From the NCBI RefSeq assembly GCF_016616095.2, contig NZ_CP067089.2:3534001-3598000 (forward strand): a DNA stretch of 64,000 nt, written 5' to 3'. A model generated the notes under the pieces. That model worked only from the letters and a program-made list of their open reading frames with translations. It ran no database searches and was not told where the DNA came from. The position numbers and the translations under genes are program-made. This DNA comes from Breznakiella homolactica. Lineage in GTDB: Bacteria > Spirochaetota > Spirochaetia > Treponematales > Breznakiellaceae. Positions 25,786 through 34,268 of this stretch are shown one piece after another (the stretch's first letter is position 1; the number at the start of each line of letters is the position of its first letter).

Positions 25786-26328
25786 TTGAGAAAATATTTT
25801 GTTATAACCTGTATAATATTTTTATTTAATACTCAAAATATATTTAGTATAATCGAATTGAATAATTACCAAATATCAAAAGAGATAAATTTATTTGGAA
25901 AGATCCAATTAAAAGATGATGATGTAAAGGATTCTTTTTTTAATGTTCACTATGTTTTTATTCCTGAAAAACCAATGATTATAAAAATTAATAATATAAA
26001 TAAAGATGTAAATGTTATGGAAATAATATTTTCTGAAAGTTTCTTCCCAAATAATAATAAAGAATTTGTATATAAAATTAAAGGATATTTAACATTAGTA
26101 ACTGGCGAACAAGACTTGCAAAATGTATTAATCAAGGCAAATGAAATTAGAGAGTATAAATATACAAAAGGAAATATTTTTAATTGGCTTTCAGAGACAA
26201 GTGGAAGTTTTAGAGGACAACCTGTTCAAAATTGGGCTCATGTACTGGCTGGTATCATAATATTTACTAATTTAATTTGGTATCTTATAAGTAAAATTAA
26301 AAAGAGCAAACGAAAAAACGACGTCTAA
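25786..26328 (+). CDS. Secreted or anchored hypothetical protein
   Basis: A 180-residue protein starting at TTG 25786, with TTGGAAAT upstream. It has an N-terminal signal segment (MRKYFVITCIIFLFNTQNIFS) and a C-terminal membrane helix at about residues 150-170 followed by a basic tail (KIKKSKRKND). The exported middle part is beta-rich. The stop TAA is supplied by the attC29 R'' box. Only gene of cassette 29; no family recognised. Confidence 0.6.
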   Translation: MRKYFVITCIIFLFNTQNIFSIIELNNYQISKEINLFGKIQLKDDDVKDSFFNVHYVFIPEKPMIIKINNINKDVNVMEIIFSESFFPNNNKEFVYKIKGYLTLVTGEQDLQNVLIKANEIREYKYTKGNIFNWLSETSGSFRGQPVQNWAHVLAGIIIFTNLIWYLISKIKKSKRKNDV

Positions 26329-26486
26329 CAAACGCTATACGCTCCGCTCCTCCCTACGGGCGGCTCTGGTTTCGCTACGGCTAGGTCAGTCGCTCCCGCT
26401 AGTCGCTCGTTCCCACGCCTCCGCTCAACCACATTGGCTTCGTCCCGGGTGGGCTCACTAAACGTCGTATATCTGTAACGTTATGC
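26323..26486 (+). repeat. attC site 29 (class B, degenerate, last of the array)
   Basis: R'' GTCTAAC and R' GTTATGC are present, but the interior is worn: the 3' arm reads CGTATATC instead of CGTATAGC and the second hairpin is imperfect (GGCTTCGTCCCGGG...). An extra repeat-like insert (AGTCGCTC twice) lies in the middle. Cassette 29 ends still pair over 18 positions (25733-25750 with 26312-26329). Confidence 0.9.
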
Positions 26487-26566
26487 GCAATAAATACCAC
26501 TTCATTCTTTAGGAGGATAAAATCATTGACAAAGTACTATATCAATCTTAAGAAGGGGAAAGAGTT

Positions 26567-27052
26567 ATGATATCAAATTTATGTACTGCCAGTGGAAAAA
26601 TATATGAAATTGGAAAACTGGTACCTTCACATCATCAGTATGTTGATAGATTATATCAATTTGATTATGTTCCTGATGAGTTGTCAGGTTGTTTGCATAT
26701 TAAAACACATGGTGATGATAAAATGATTAATGAAGATGAGGTATGCTTTTCTTTTGATAGTGATCAGGATATTGATGTCTTTATACTGTATCCAGATAAG
26801 CAGCCATTTTTACCAAAATGGTTAATTGAATTTGAACGTAAACGAATGAACGTCACTCGAATGGATTCGATGGCATCTAATTTAAAAGGGTATTTCAGTA
26901 TTTACAAGAAGCAATATAAAAAAGGACCTGTTGTACTATTTGGAAATTCACCTTCTAGTATGCTTGCACAAAATTGGTATGTTGAAACAAAGGGTGCTAA
27001 TTATTGTATGTACAGTGTTTGTATAAAACCTGCCATCGATGAACGGTTCTAA
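26567..27052 (+). CDS. Hypothetical protein beyond the last attC
   Basis: A 161-residue cytosolic protein without recognised motif. It contains Asp-rich stretches (FDSDQDIDVFILYPD) and a late FGNSPSSMLAQNWYVETKGANY segment. A GGGGAAAGAG site precedes ATG 26567. It follows attC29 but is not itself followed by an attC, so it is either a cassette that lost its site or a resident gene at the array edge. Confidence 0.6.
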   Translation: MISNLCTASGKIYEIGKLVPSHHQYVDRLYQFDYVPDELSGCLHIKTHGDDKMINEDEVCFSFDSDQDIDVFILYPDKQPFLPKWLIEFERKRMNVTRMDSMASNLKGYFSIYKKQYKKGPVVLFGNSPSSMLAQNWYVETKGANYCMYSVCIKPAIDERF

Positions 27053-27346
27053 TTGAAACTAAGTAATACGTTGCTCATTAGTTTAGCGGCTGGTCTCATA
27101 TATCCTGTTTAAGTTGTACGCGGTGCAGAGTGATTCTTAAAATAGAACATATTTAATGATCAAATATCGAATATTTTATTGTTGACTCTCACTCATTAAT
27201 ATCATTTTTATGAGTAACCGTTTACCACATTTTCCCATGAATAACTTAGTTGTAATTAATATCAAAACTCATATATTCTATTATAACATTTCCTAGTTTT
27301 ATTAATACTATTATATACCTTAAAATAATCCCGGAGGACTAATGAT
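27053..27346. other. Gene-free AT-rich interval
   Basis: About 290 bp at the edge of the integron. No attC remnant, RNA gene or clear terminator was found. A ribosome binding site (CCCGGAGG) for the next gene lies at its right end. Confidence 0.5.
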
Positions 27347-28141
27347 ATGAATCATAAAATATTTCTGCGTATCCAGGAACGGCTTCTGAATATAGAGAAA
27401 GAACATGAAGTAAAAATACTCTATGCGGTAGAATCAGGTTCAAGAGCATGGGGATTCGAGTCAACGGATAGTGATTATGATGTTAGATTTATTTACTGTC
27501 ATAAAAAAGACTGGTATTTATATATTCTGCCAAAACGTGATGTAATAGAATATCCAATAATAGATGAATATGATTATTCCGGATGGGATCTCCAAAAGGC
27601 TTTGTTCTTAATTAATAAATCAAATCCGGTAATATTTGAGTGGTTTCGATCACCAATCGTCTATTATAAAGAGGATTTTTTCTTTGATAAAGCAACAGAA
27701 ATATCAAAGTTGTATTTTTCACCAATATCATCGATTTATCATTATTTACATATGGGGAAACGGAATAACCGGGAATTTCTGCAGGGTGAAAATGTAAAAA
27801 TTAAAAAATATTTTTATGTATTAAGACCAGTATTAGCATGCCAATGGATTGAAGAAAAAAATGAACCGCCTCCTATGGAATTTTCAACCTTATTATCACT
27901 CATTTCTGATAAAGAATTATTAAATGCCGTTAATACATTATTGGAAAAGAAAAAGTCTGGTGCCGAGTTAGGACTGGAGCCGCGCGTAGAAATAATCAAT
28001 AATTATATTGATGAGAAAATAACACATATAGAAAAAATTATAATAGGTTATGATTCCAGGAAAAAACCGGATGCTTCATTTTTAAATCGGAATTTCGTAC
28101 AAATATTGGATCATTATAATAGTTATTTTTATAAAATATGA
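27347..28141 (+). CDS. RlaP/YcgL-type predicted nucleotidyltransferase
   Basis: A 264-residue protein of the DNA polymerase beta-like nucleotidyltransferase superfamily, group PF10127. VESGSRAWGFESTDSDYDVR near residue 28 has the GS motif and the DxD catalytic pair, and FEWFRSPIVYY near residue 100 is typical of this group. The C-terminal half is helical. Substrate unknown; such enzymes may modify RNA or proteins. Strong CCCGGAGGA site. It overlaps the next gene by 4 bp. Confidence 0.82.
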   Translation: MNHKIFLRIQERLLNIEKEHEVKILYAVESGSRAWGFESTDSDYDVRFIYCHKKDWYLYILPKRDVIEYPIIDEYDYSGWDLQKALFLINKSNPVIFEWFRSPIVYYKEDFFFDKATEISKLYFSPISSIYHYLHMGKRNNREFLQGENVKIKKYFYVLRPVLACQWIEEKNEPPPMEFSTLLSLISDKELLNAVNTLLEKKKSGAELGLEPRVEIINNYIDEKITHIEKIIIGYDSRKKPDASFLNRNFVQILDHYNSYFYKI

Positions 28142-28827
28142 AAAATACTGTATTAATTGTCATTCTTGTATTAATCTTAACTGGTTTAATATTATTCGTG
28201 AGTTTAGGTTTTAAAACCGTAAACACTGAGTTTGGTTATTTTATAAAAGATAAAATTCTAAAAGAGAATCTGGAAAGAGCTGGTATAAAGATTGATGTCA
28301 CGCCAATGACAAGAATAAGTGATGGATTCGTTAAAATACTAAATGATACAAGAGAAAGAATAGTTCTTAAACAGCCGTATCAGCTAAGCATTACACTAGA
28401 TAACAAGAATACTGATATTGATTCCGGAATACTTTTAAAAAACTTGTCACTGTATATGGGGAAGACAACCATCAATTTATCAGAAAACATTTCTGAAATT
28501 AGATTGTCAGAATATACCGCAGATGGTATAAAAATGTTTTATAGTTTTACGGATTTTGAAATAGAAGAAACTCAAAGAAACAAGTTTATTGATCTAAGAA
28601 ACAGAGGAGAAAATCCCTTCTTAATAACTATTGTTTTTAATGATACGCATCTTAAGTATGATGATATTAAAAATTTTAATTTTGAATTTGAGGTTGATGT
28701 AAAGAATGGAAATGATGTTTTAAATTACTCATATAATATACAGTTTGAAAGGAAGAAAAAAGTTGATAGAGTACCGGTATGGCTATTATGGCTTTTAAAA
28801 AATACATTGTACCGGGATTTTATTTGA
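28138..28827 (+). CDS. Membrane-anchored hypothetical protein
   Basis: A 229-residue protein with one N-terminal membrane helix (MKNTVLIVILVLILTGLILF) and an extracytoplasmic beta-rich domain. It overlaps the nucleotidyltransferase gene through ATGA, so both are probably one operon. No motif recognised; a link in function is not evident. Confidence 0.6.
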   Translation: MKNTVLIVILVLILTGLILFVSLGFKTVNTEFGYFIKDKILKENLERAGIKIDVTPMTRISDGFVKILNDTRERIVLKQPYQLSITLDNKNTDIDSGILLKNLSLYMGKTTINLSENISEIRLSEYTADGIKMFYSFTDFEIEETQRNKFIDLRNRGENPFLITIVFNDTHLKYDDIKNFNFEFEVDVKNGNDVLNYSYNIQFERKKKVDRVPVWLLWLLKNTLYRDFI

Positions 28828-28888
28828 AAGTGCAGTCTTTATCAGAAAACACTATATACAATATTTTTCTTTTTCTGAAAGGATAAAA

Positions 28889-29446
28889 ATGTATAGCAAT
28901 TCCGGAGAAAATTTATTGTATATAATTACCGGCGGCCCTGGAGCCGGAAAAACATCTGTGGTAAATGAGTTGTCTGTTCGCGGTTATAAAACCATTCCTG
29001 AAGCAGCGCGTGAGATCATCAGGAATCAAATTGACACGGGTGGGGATGCGCTTCCCTGGAAAAATAAAGAACTCTATACATAGCTGATGCTGGAAGGTTC
29101 AATTAAAGGGTATACAGAGGCAGAAAAGACAAATCCGTATGGAATAACTTTTTTTGACAGAGGATTGCTGGATACATTATGTTATGCAAAAATGATTGGT
29201 ATGGCAGTTTCCGAAGAATTGAACTATATGGCATCGCAGTATAAATATAACAAGAATGTTTTTCTGCTTCCCGCCTGGAAAGAAATTTATGAAACGGATT
29301 CTGAAAGAAAACAGAATTGGCAGGAGGCTGTGTACACGTATGAAAAGATGAAGGAGACGTATTTGGAATATGGTTATTCCATTATTGAGGTACCGAAATT
29401 ATCCGTGGTAGAAAGAGCGGATTTTATTCTTTCCGCTTTAAAATAA
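28889..29446 (+). pseudogene. AAA_28-like NTPase, interrupted by one stop codon
   Basis: The frame starts MYSNSGENLLYIITGGPGAGKTSVV, with Walker A GGPGAGKT, followed by GYKTIPEAAREII, the hallmark of the AAA_28 family. TAG at 29081-29083 interrupts it after 64 codons, and the same frame continues from LMLEGSIKGY through FFDRGLLDTLCYAK to 29446. Relatives would have Gln at the stop position, so a CAG to TAG change is the simplest explanation. Otherwise it is full length (186 codons). Either a recent pseudogene or a sequence error. Confidence 0.75.
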
Positions 29447-29555
29447 AATTTGACGGCCTATCAACTGATGCCGACCTGAAGCTGTATTAAAATATGATAA
29501 TCTGTTTATTGATCAATTATACGCAAGAGATCTATTTCCGAATTCGCGGAAGATA

Positions 29556-30917
29556 CTAAAAAAAGCCTCCGCCCTGCATGCGCGCCATCATTGACTGGGC
29601 GCTTTTCGGATTTTTGCTCATTTTTGACATCTTCTTCATCATAGTGCGCATTTTCTCAAATCTTTTAAGAAGCCGGGCGACTTCCGCGACGGAAGTTCCG
29701 GAACCCCTGGCGATACGTGACCGCCGGGACGGTCCGATGATCAGATGGTTTGCCCGTTCTTTCTTTGTCATTGAAGAGAGAATAGCCTCCTGGCTTTTTA
29801 ATTCAGCCTTATCGATGTCTTCCTCATTTACCTGCCCGGCCATTCCGGGAATCATATCAATCATTGACTGCAGTGATCCCATCTTCTTAACCGATTTAAG
29901 CTGGTTCAGCCAATCCTCCAGAGTAAAGTTCTCCTTCTCCATCTTCTTCTGGAGTTCTTCGGCTTCCTTCTGGTCGTAAACCTCCTGGGCTTTTTCAACA
30001 AGACTGACCACATCTCCCATGCCGAGAATCCGGCCGGCAATCCGGTCAGGATAAAAAGGCTCAAAGTCTTCAGGTTTTTCACCGGTACCGACAAATTTAA
30101 GCGGTTTCCCTGTGATGGTTTTGAGAGAAAGCGCGGCGCCGCCGCGGGTATCGGAGTCGAATTTTGTTAATACAACCCCTGTGAGTCCGATTTTTTCATC
30201 AAAGGTCTTTGCGATATCAACCGCCGACTGCCCGGTCATTGAATCGGCAACAAGAAGCAGTTCATCGGGGCGGGCCGCATCCTTAAGACGTGACAATTCC
30301 GCCATCATAGGTTCATCAATCTGAAGCCGGCCGGTGGTATCTATGATCATGGTATCGATCATATTCTTTTGGGCCCAGCTGCTGGCATCCCGGTAAACCT
30401 TTACCGAATCCTTGGCGCCGTCTTCCTTAAAAACCGGAACCCCAATCTGGGTCCCAAGCACTGCAAGCTGTTCCATGGCGGCGGGCCGGACAAGGTCGCA
30501 GGCGACAAGCATGGGCTTTCTGCCTTCTTTTTTGAGACGCAGGGCAAGCTTTGCGGAGCTTGTGGTTTTCCCTGAGCCCTGCAGTCCAAGCATAAGTATG
30601 GTTGAAATTGTGTCGGGCCCCTTCAGCTCAAGGTCCTGTTTTGTGTCTCCAAGGAATGAAACAAGCTTGTCGTGTACTATTTTAATGAATTGCTGCCCAG
30701 GGTCGACTGAGCGGAGAACTTTTTCGCCCTTGGCCTCTTCTATCGTGGAGTTAACGAAACGGCGTACTACCCGAAGGTTGACGTCCGCCTCAAGCAAAGC
30801 CATTTTTATGGCATCTACCGCTTCGTCGATATTTTTTTCGGTGATAGTTGCTTTTCCGGCAACAGCCCTCAGGGCATCGGATACTTTCTGGGTAAGTTTA
30901 TCTAGCATACTATTCAT
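29556..30917 (-). CDS. ffh: Signal recognition particle protein Ffh
   Basis: A 453-residue SRP54 GTPase. Residues 1-90 form the helical N domain; G1 is GLQGSGKTT (111-119), followed by DLVRPAAMEQL, G3 DTTGRLQID and G4 TKFDSDTRGG. FVGTGEKPEDFEPF is the family signature in the G domain. From about 320 the Met-rich M domain contains RIARGSG and ends MMARMQGGGFF. It binds 4.5S RNA and targets ribosomes making membrane proteins. The gene is the first GC-rich core gene after the AT-rich region. Confidence 0.98.
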   Translation of the reverse strand: MNSMLDKLTQKVSDALRAVAGKATITEKNIDEAVDAIKMALLEADVNLRVVRRFVNSTIEEAKGEKVLRSVDPGQQFIKIVHDKLVSFLGDTKQDLELKGPDTISTILMLGLQGSGKTTSSAKLALRLKKEGRKPMLVACDLVRPAAMEQLAVLGTQIGVPVFKEDGAKDSVKVYRDASSWAQKNMIDTMIIDTTGRLQIDEPMMAELSRLKDAARPDELLLVADSMTGQSAVDIAKTFDEKIGLTGVVLTKFDSDTRGGAALSLKTITGKPLKFVGTGEKPEDFEPFYPDRIAGRILGMGDVVSLVEKAQEVYDQKEAEELQKKMEKENFTLEDWLNQLKSVKKMGSLQSMIDMIPGMAGQVNEEDIDKAELKSQEAILSSMTKKERANHLIIGPSRRSRIARGSGTSVAEVARLLKRFEKMRTMMKKMSKMSKNPKSAQSMMARMQGGGFF

Positions 30918-31302
30918 TACCCCAGAGGAGGGCGCCTGTCAAGTAGGAGGGGGAGCACGGGATTTGTATATGCAGCAAGCACACAGGAAAACAGTATCTG
31001 CGGGCCTATCGGATAAAAATGAGAATGGCTCCTCGTCGGCCTTCGGCCTAGAAAGTCGCTCATTCCCATTTTTACCCGATACCCGGCGTTACATTTACAC
31101 ATAAGTGCTTGCTGCCTCTACTTGCCGGGTTTTGTCTTTCCTGGCGGGCTGCTCCCCCTAGCTCCAGCCTTGCCGTATTATCTAAAGACTTACCGCCAAG
31201 GGTGGCAAGTCTTACGCCACCCCCACTTTTGGTTTCTGGGTTTGGTTGCTCTTCTGCAGGGAAGCACATCCCGTATACATTATGTAGGCAAAGATTTTTC
31301 GC
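30918..31302. repeat. Interspersed structured repeat RE1, nearly full length (30938-31250)
   Basis: The element begins GTCAAG (30938) and GGGGGAGCAC (30949-30958). Outer arms GCAGCAAGCAC (30972-30982) and GTGCTTGCTGC (31105-31115) are perfect complements, as are CAAGTAG (30940-30946) and CTACTTG (31118-31124). Inner arms around 31007-31030 and 31060-31083 enclose a hairpin centred on GGCCTTCGGCC. A second part, CTGGCGGGCTGCTCCCCCTA and on to about 31250, recurs near 49445, 49600 and 60500. No gene lies in this interval. Confidence 0.8.
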
Positions 31303-32373
31303 TTACTGCAGATTGCTCAGGAGTCCGTCCAGCAGATCCAGGGGTTCCAGTTCCCTGTTCAGTATTTTGTAGAGACTCGTGGATATAGGCATTTTGAGCC
31401 TGTGCTCTTCAATAAGGGTTTTAACGAATTTCGCGGCCACCACACCTTCCGGGAGGTAGCCGATTTCATTTATCCGTCCGATGAGATCATCAAGATCCCT
31501 GAAGGAGGACAGGAGTTTCTTTTCGATTATTTCCTTGCCGAAACGCCGGTTCCGGCCAAAAACCGAGCGGCAGGTTACATCCAGGTCACCAACACCGGAT
31601 ATGGATGTAAAGGTTTCCGCGTGGGTAGCGCCCATGGCGCGGCCCAGGATCTGAATCTCATTGAGGCCGGCCGCCAAAAGCAGTGATTCTGTGCCGTCAC
31701 CGAACATATCTTCGATGCCGTTTTCCGCCGCTCCTGTTTTAAGCGCGTCCAGTATACCAAAGGCGATGGCGATCACATTCTTCGCGGCCGCGGCGACCTG
31801 GACACCCCGCACATCAAAGGATGAAAAAACCAGGAGCCGGTTGCTTTTTAGAAGATCCCTGAACCGGATCGAGTTTTTGGCATTCTCGCTGGCCGCGATC
31901 AGTCCCGTTATTTTCCCCCGGGATACTTCTTCCGCGTGGCTCGGGCCGGCGATGTACACCAGGGATTTGTGGTAAAATCCGGGGAGGTAATCCTCCAGAG
32001 TTTCGAGGATAAGCCGCGGGCCCTTCTGTGTGGGAAGGAATCCTTTTGTAATTACCCCGATAGCCGTTTGACCTTCCCTGATCGAAGGAACCATCAGTAT
32101 TTTTTTTATCGTATCCAGCAGAAAGAGGGAAGGTGTCGCAAGGATCAGGAATTCCTTGCCCTCCGCGGCCTGGCCGATATCCGTCATCGCGCGCAGGTTG
32201 TGCGGCAGTTCCACCTCAGGCAGAAACTGACCGTTTATATGGTTTGTATTGATATCATCCGCAGTGGAAGCTTCATGGCTCCAGATATCCACGTCATGGC
32301 CTTTGTCGGCAATTGCCTTGGCCACTGCCGTACCCCAGGCTCCCGCTCCCAGCACCGCTATTTTTGCTGCCAT
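31303..32373 (-). CDS. gpsA: NAD(P)H-dependent glycerol-3-phosphate dehydrogenase
   Basis: A 356-residue GpsA. The dinucleotide-binding motif is IAVLGAGAWGTAVAKAIA near residue 5. GPSHAEEV and AAAKNVIAIAFGI (catalytic Lys) follow, then GDGTESLLLAAG and the signature SGVGDLDVTCRS. The enzyme makes sn-glycerol 3-phosphate for phospholipids. Its start lies 48 bp from the 3' end of the peptidase gene on the same strand, so it may end the ndk-pepF transcript. Confidence 0.96.
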   Translation of the reverse strand: MAAKIAVLGAGAWGTAVAKAIADKGHDVDIWSHEASTADDINTNHINGQFLPEVELPHNLRAMTDIGQAAEGKEFLILATPSLFLLDTIKKILMVPSIREGQTAIGVITKGFLPTQKGPRLILETLEDYLPGFYHKSLVYIAGPSHAEEVSRGKITGLIAASENAKNSIRFRDLLKSNRLLVFSSFDVRGVQVAAAAKNVIAIAFGILDALKTGAAENGIEDMFGDGTESLLLAAGLNEIQILGRAMGATHAETFTSISGVGDLDVTCRSVFGRNRRFGKEIIEKKLLSSFRDLDDLIGRINEIGYLPEGVVAAKFVKTLIEEHRLKMPISTSLYKILNRELEPLDLLDGLLSNLQ

Positions 32374-32420
32374 TCTAATTCCTTTTCACTGTAAAAAATT
32401 CGCTTATTTTCAGTATATTG

Positions 32421-34268
32421 CTATTTTGCCGGGTTTGCCAAATCTTCGAATTCGGCGATCCGCTGCCGGATAACCGCCATCCCGCTGTCCCAGAAGGCGG
32501 TATCTTCGAGATCGAAGCCCGCCAGACGGGCTACTTGCTCAGCGGAGGATCTGCCTGTTTCGCGGAGCAGAGTCCGGTAGGAATCGGCGAATCCCGGGCC
32601 TTCTTCCTTTGCTTTGGCGTACAGGCCGAGGGAAAAAAGCTGCCCGAAGGCATAGGGATAATTGTAAAAAGCCAGGGCAGGGCTGTAATAATGGCCTTTC
32701 ACCGCCCACATATAGGGATGGAGCAGCGTTTCATCGAGGCCGCCGCCGTAGGTTGCTTTTTGGGCTTCCGTCATTATATCACAGAGCTCCGCCGGAGAGA
32801 GTTCCCCTTTTTCCCTGCGCTGGAATAGTTCCCGTTCAAAATAAAAACGTGAAAGGATATCAACTATAACCTGGCAGCTGTCTTTTATACTGCCCTCAAT
32901 AAGCCCCAGCCGTTCGGCGGCGGGAGCTTCCTTCATGGCGGCTTCAAAAACAACTGTTTCGGCGAAGATACTTGCCGTTTCGGCGAGGGTCATGGGATAG
33001 GAACTTTGGGTACGGGGCAGATCCTTGATAAGCTCATGGTGCCAGGCGTGGCCCAGCTCGTGGGCGACGGTGGTAACCGAATCAAAGGAGCCTTCAAAGT
33101 TGCAGAGTATCCGGGATTCCCCGGTCAGCGGGAAATCCGTACAGTAGGCGCCGCCGACTTTCCCGTTTCTTCCTTCCGCGTCGATCCATGAAAATTCGAA
33201 GGCATGCCGCGCGAAAATACCCATACCGCTGTCAAAAGATGCAAAGTGCCGGATGATGAATTCCTTTGCCTCATCCCATGTCCACTTTTTTCCGGAGGTT
33301 CCCACCGGAGCGAAGAGGTCGTAAAACGCGCAGGAATCGATACCCAGAATTTTCGCCTTTGTTTTCAGGTACTGCCTGAACATGGGGAGGGAATTCTCCA
33401 GGGAAGCTATCAGAGCGAGGAAGGTTTTCCCGCTGATACGGGACTGGAACAGGGATTTCTCCAGGGCGGTTTTCCACCCCCGCCGTTTGTCAACGGTAAT
33501 GGCTGTTCCCTTAACGCCGTTCAGCGCGGCGGCCATGGGAATTTCCATGGATTTCCAGACTCCGAGTTCCGCCTCATAAGCCCGCCTGCGGACCATCCTG
33601 TCAGGATTATGGGCCAGGTCCCGGAGGGCAATAACGGTTTTCCGTTCCCCCGTATTCCGGTCCCAGAGTGTATCCGCGGAAGATGAAATCGCCTCCTGCA
33701 GCCTTCCCCAGGCGTCTCCTCCAGAGCGGGCCAGGTCATTAGCGAGATCTTCCATTTCCGGGGCCATCTGATATTCAGCCTTGGCAATGGCTTCCCTGAG
33801 AAAAAATACATACGGTTTATACCGGGGATCGTTTTCCAGAAACGAGAAAATCTTTTCTTTTTCGGCCGCCAGTTTGGAACGGAAAGTCACGATGGCCTTT
33901 CCCAGGGGAAGCAGCAGGGTTTCCAGCGCGTTTACTTCGTTAAGCGCCCGGGAACTGCCGGTATCGGTGGTAAATACCGCCGAAGCGTAGGCTTCGAGAT
34001 TTTCTCCTATATCGCCGGCTTCTTCGTACGCGTGGATCAGGCTGAGAATATAATCAGCCGCTTCCTCGCCGTTAGCCGGCATGGGTTCCGACAGGAGATC
34101 CAGGAGGCGGCCTGCTTTTTTTTCGATGAGTTCCTTGTCGCGGGAATATTCCGGGGCATCAAAGGATGTGTATACCGAACGCAGGTCCCAGCGGGGAAGG
34201 GCCGCCGTTTCCTGTCCGGCGGTCTCATCCGGCGCACGGACAGGAGATGATTCAGAACCAATGCCCAT
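32421..34268 (-). CDS. Oligoendopeptidase F-like M3 metallopeptidase
   Basis: A 615-residue M3 peptidase with zinc motif HELGH at 403-407 inside TTVAHELGHAWHHEL, and the downstream Glu region ETASIFAETVVFEAA near residue 430. The C-terminal GYCTD-like part (VGGAYCTDFPL) lies before the zinc site as in the PepF/YjbG clan. It degrades short peptides in the cytosol. The start overlaps the end of ndk by 17 bp, so the two are co-transcribed. Confidence 0.93.
   Translation of the reverse strand: MGIGSESSPVRAPDETAGQETAALPRWDLRSVYTSFDAPEYSRDKELIEKKAGRLLDLLSEPMPANGEEAADYILSLIHAYEEAGDIGENLEAYASAVFTTDTGSSRALNEVNALETLLLPLGKAIVTFRSKLAAEKEKIFSFLENDPRYKPYVFFLREAIAKAEYQMAPEMEDLANDLARSGGDAWGRLQEAISSSADTLWDRNTGERKTVIALRDLAHNPDRMVRRRAYEAELGVWKSMEIPMAAALNGVKGTAITVDKRRGWKTALEKSLFQSRISGKTFLALIASLENSLPMFRQYLKTKAKILGIDSCAFYDLFAPVGTSGKKWTWDEAKEFIIRHFASFDSGMGIFARHAFEFSWIDAEGRNGKVGGAYCTDFPLTGESRILCNFEGSFDSVTTVAHELGHAWHHELIKDLPRTQSSYPMTLAETASIFAETVVFEAAMKEAPAAERLGLIEGSIKDSCQVIVDILSRFYFERELFQRREKGELSPAELCDIMTEAQKATYGGGLDETLLHPYMWAVKGHYYSPALAFYNYPYAFGQLFSLGLYAKAKEEGPGFADSYRTLLRETGRSSAEQVARLAGFDLEDTAFWDSGMAVIRQRIAEFEDLANPAK

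Larger units (their letters stand above)
1..26486 (+). mobile_element. Chromosomal integron cassette array, distal part
   Basis: Twenty-nine attC sites recur every 0.3-1.9 kb, each beginning with an RYYYAAC-type box and ending with a GTTRRRY-type box, and each preceded by one or two + strand genes. This is the layout of an integron, in which a tyrosine recombinase (IntI) excises and inserts circular cassettes by cutting between G and TT of the R' box. Neither IntI nor attI is visible, so they should lie left of base 1. Cassette genes are AT-rich while the attC sites are GC-rich. The first cassette is cut by the window start; the last attC ends at 26486. Degeneration of the last two sites fits the distal, oldest end of an array. 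Chromosomal integrons of this kind are known in Treponema denticola; the family identification is firm, the species is not. Confidence 0.96.

Noticed and set aside
833..26486. Regularly repeated GC-rich units as a CRISPR array
   Set aside because: Units are about 150 bp with R boxes at both ends and 0.15-1.7 kb of coding DNA between them; no short uniform spacers are present.
30412..31104. Long open frames antisense to GC-rich core genes, for example over ffh, pepF, the permeases and trpS
   Set aside because: They are shadows of codon bias in GC-rich genes; the opposite strands encode clear conserved families and these frames have no recognisable motif or start signal.
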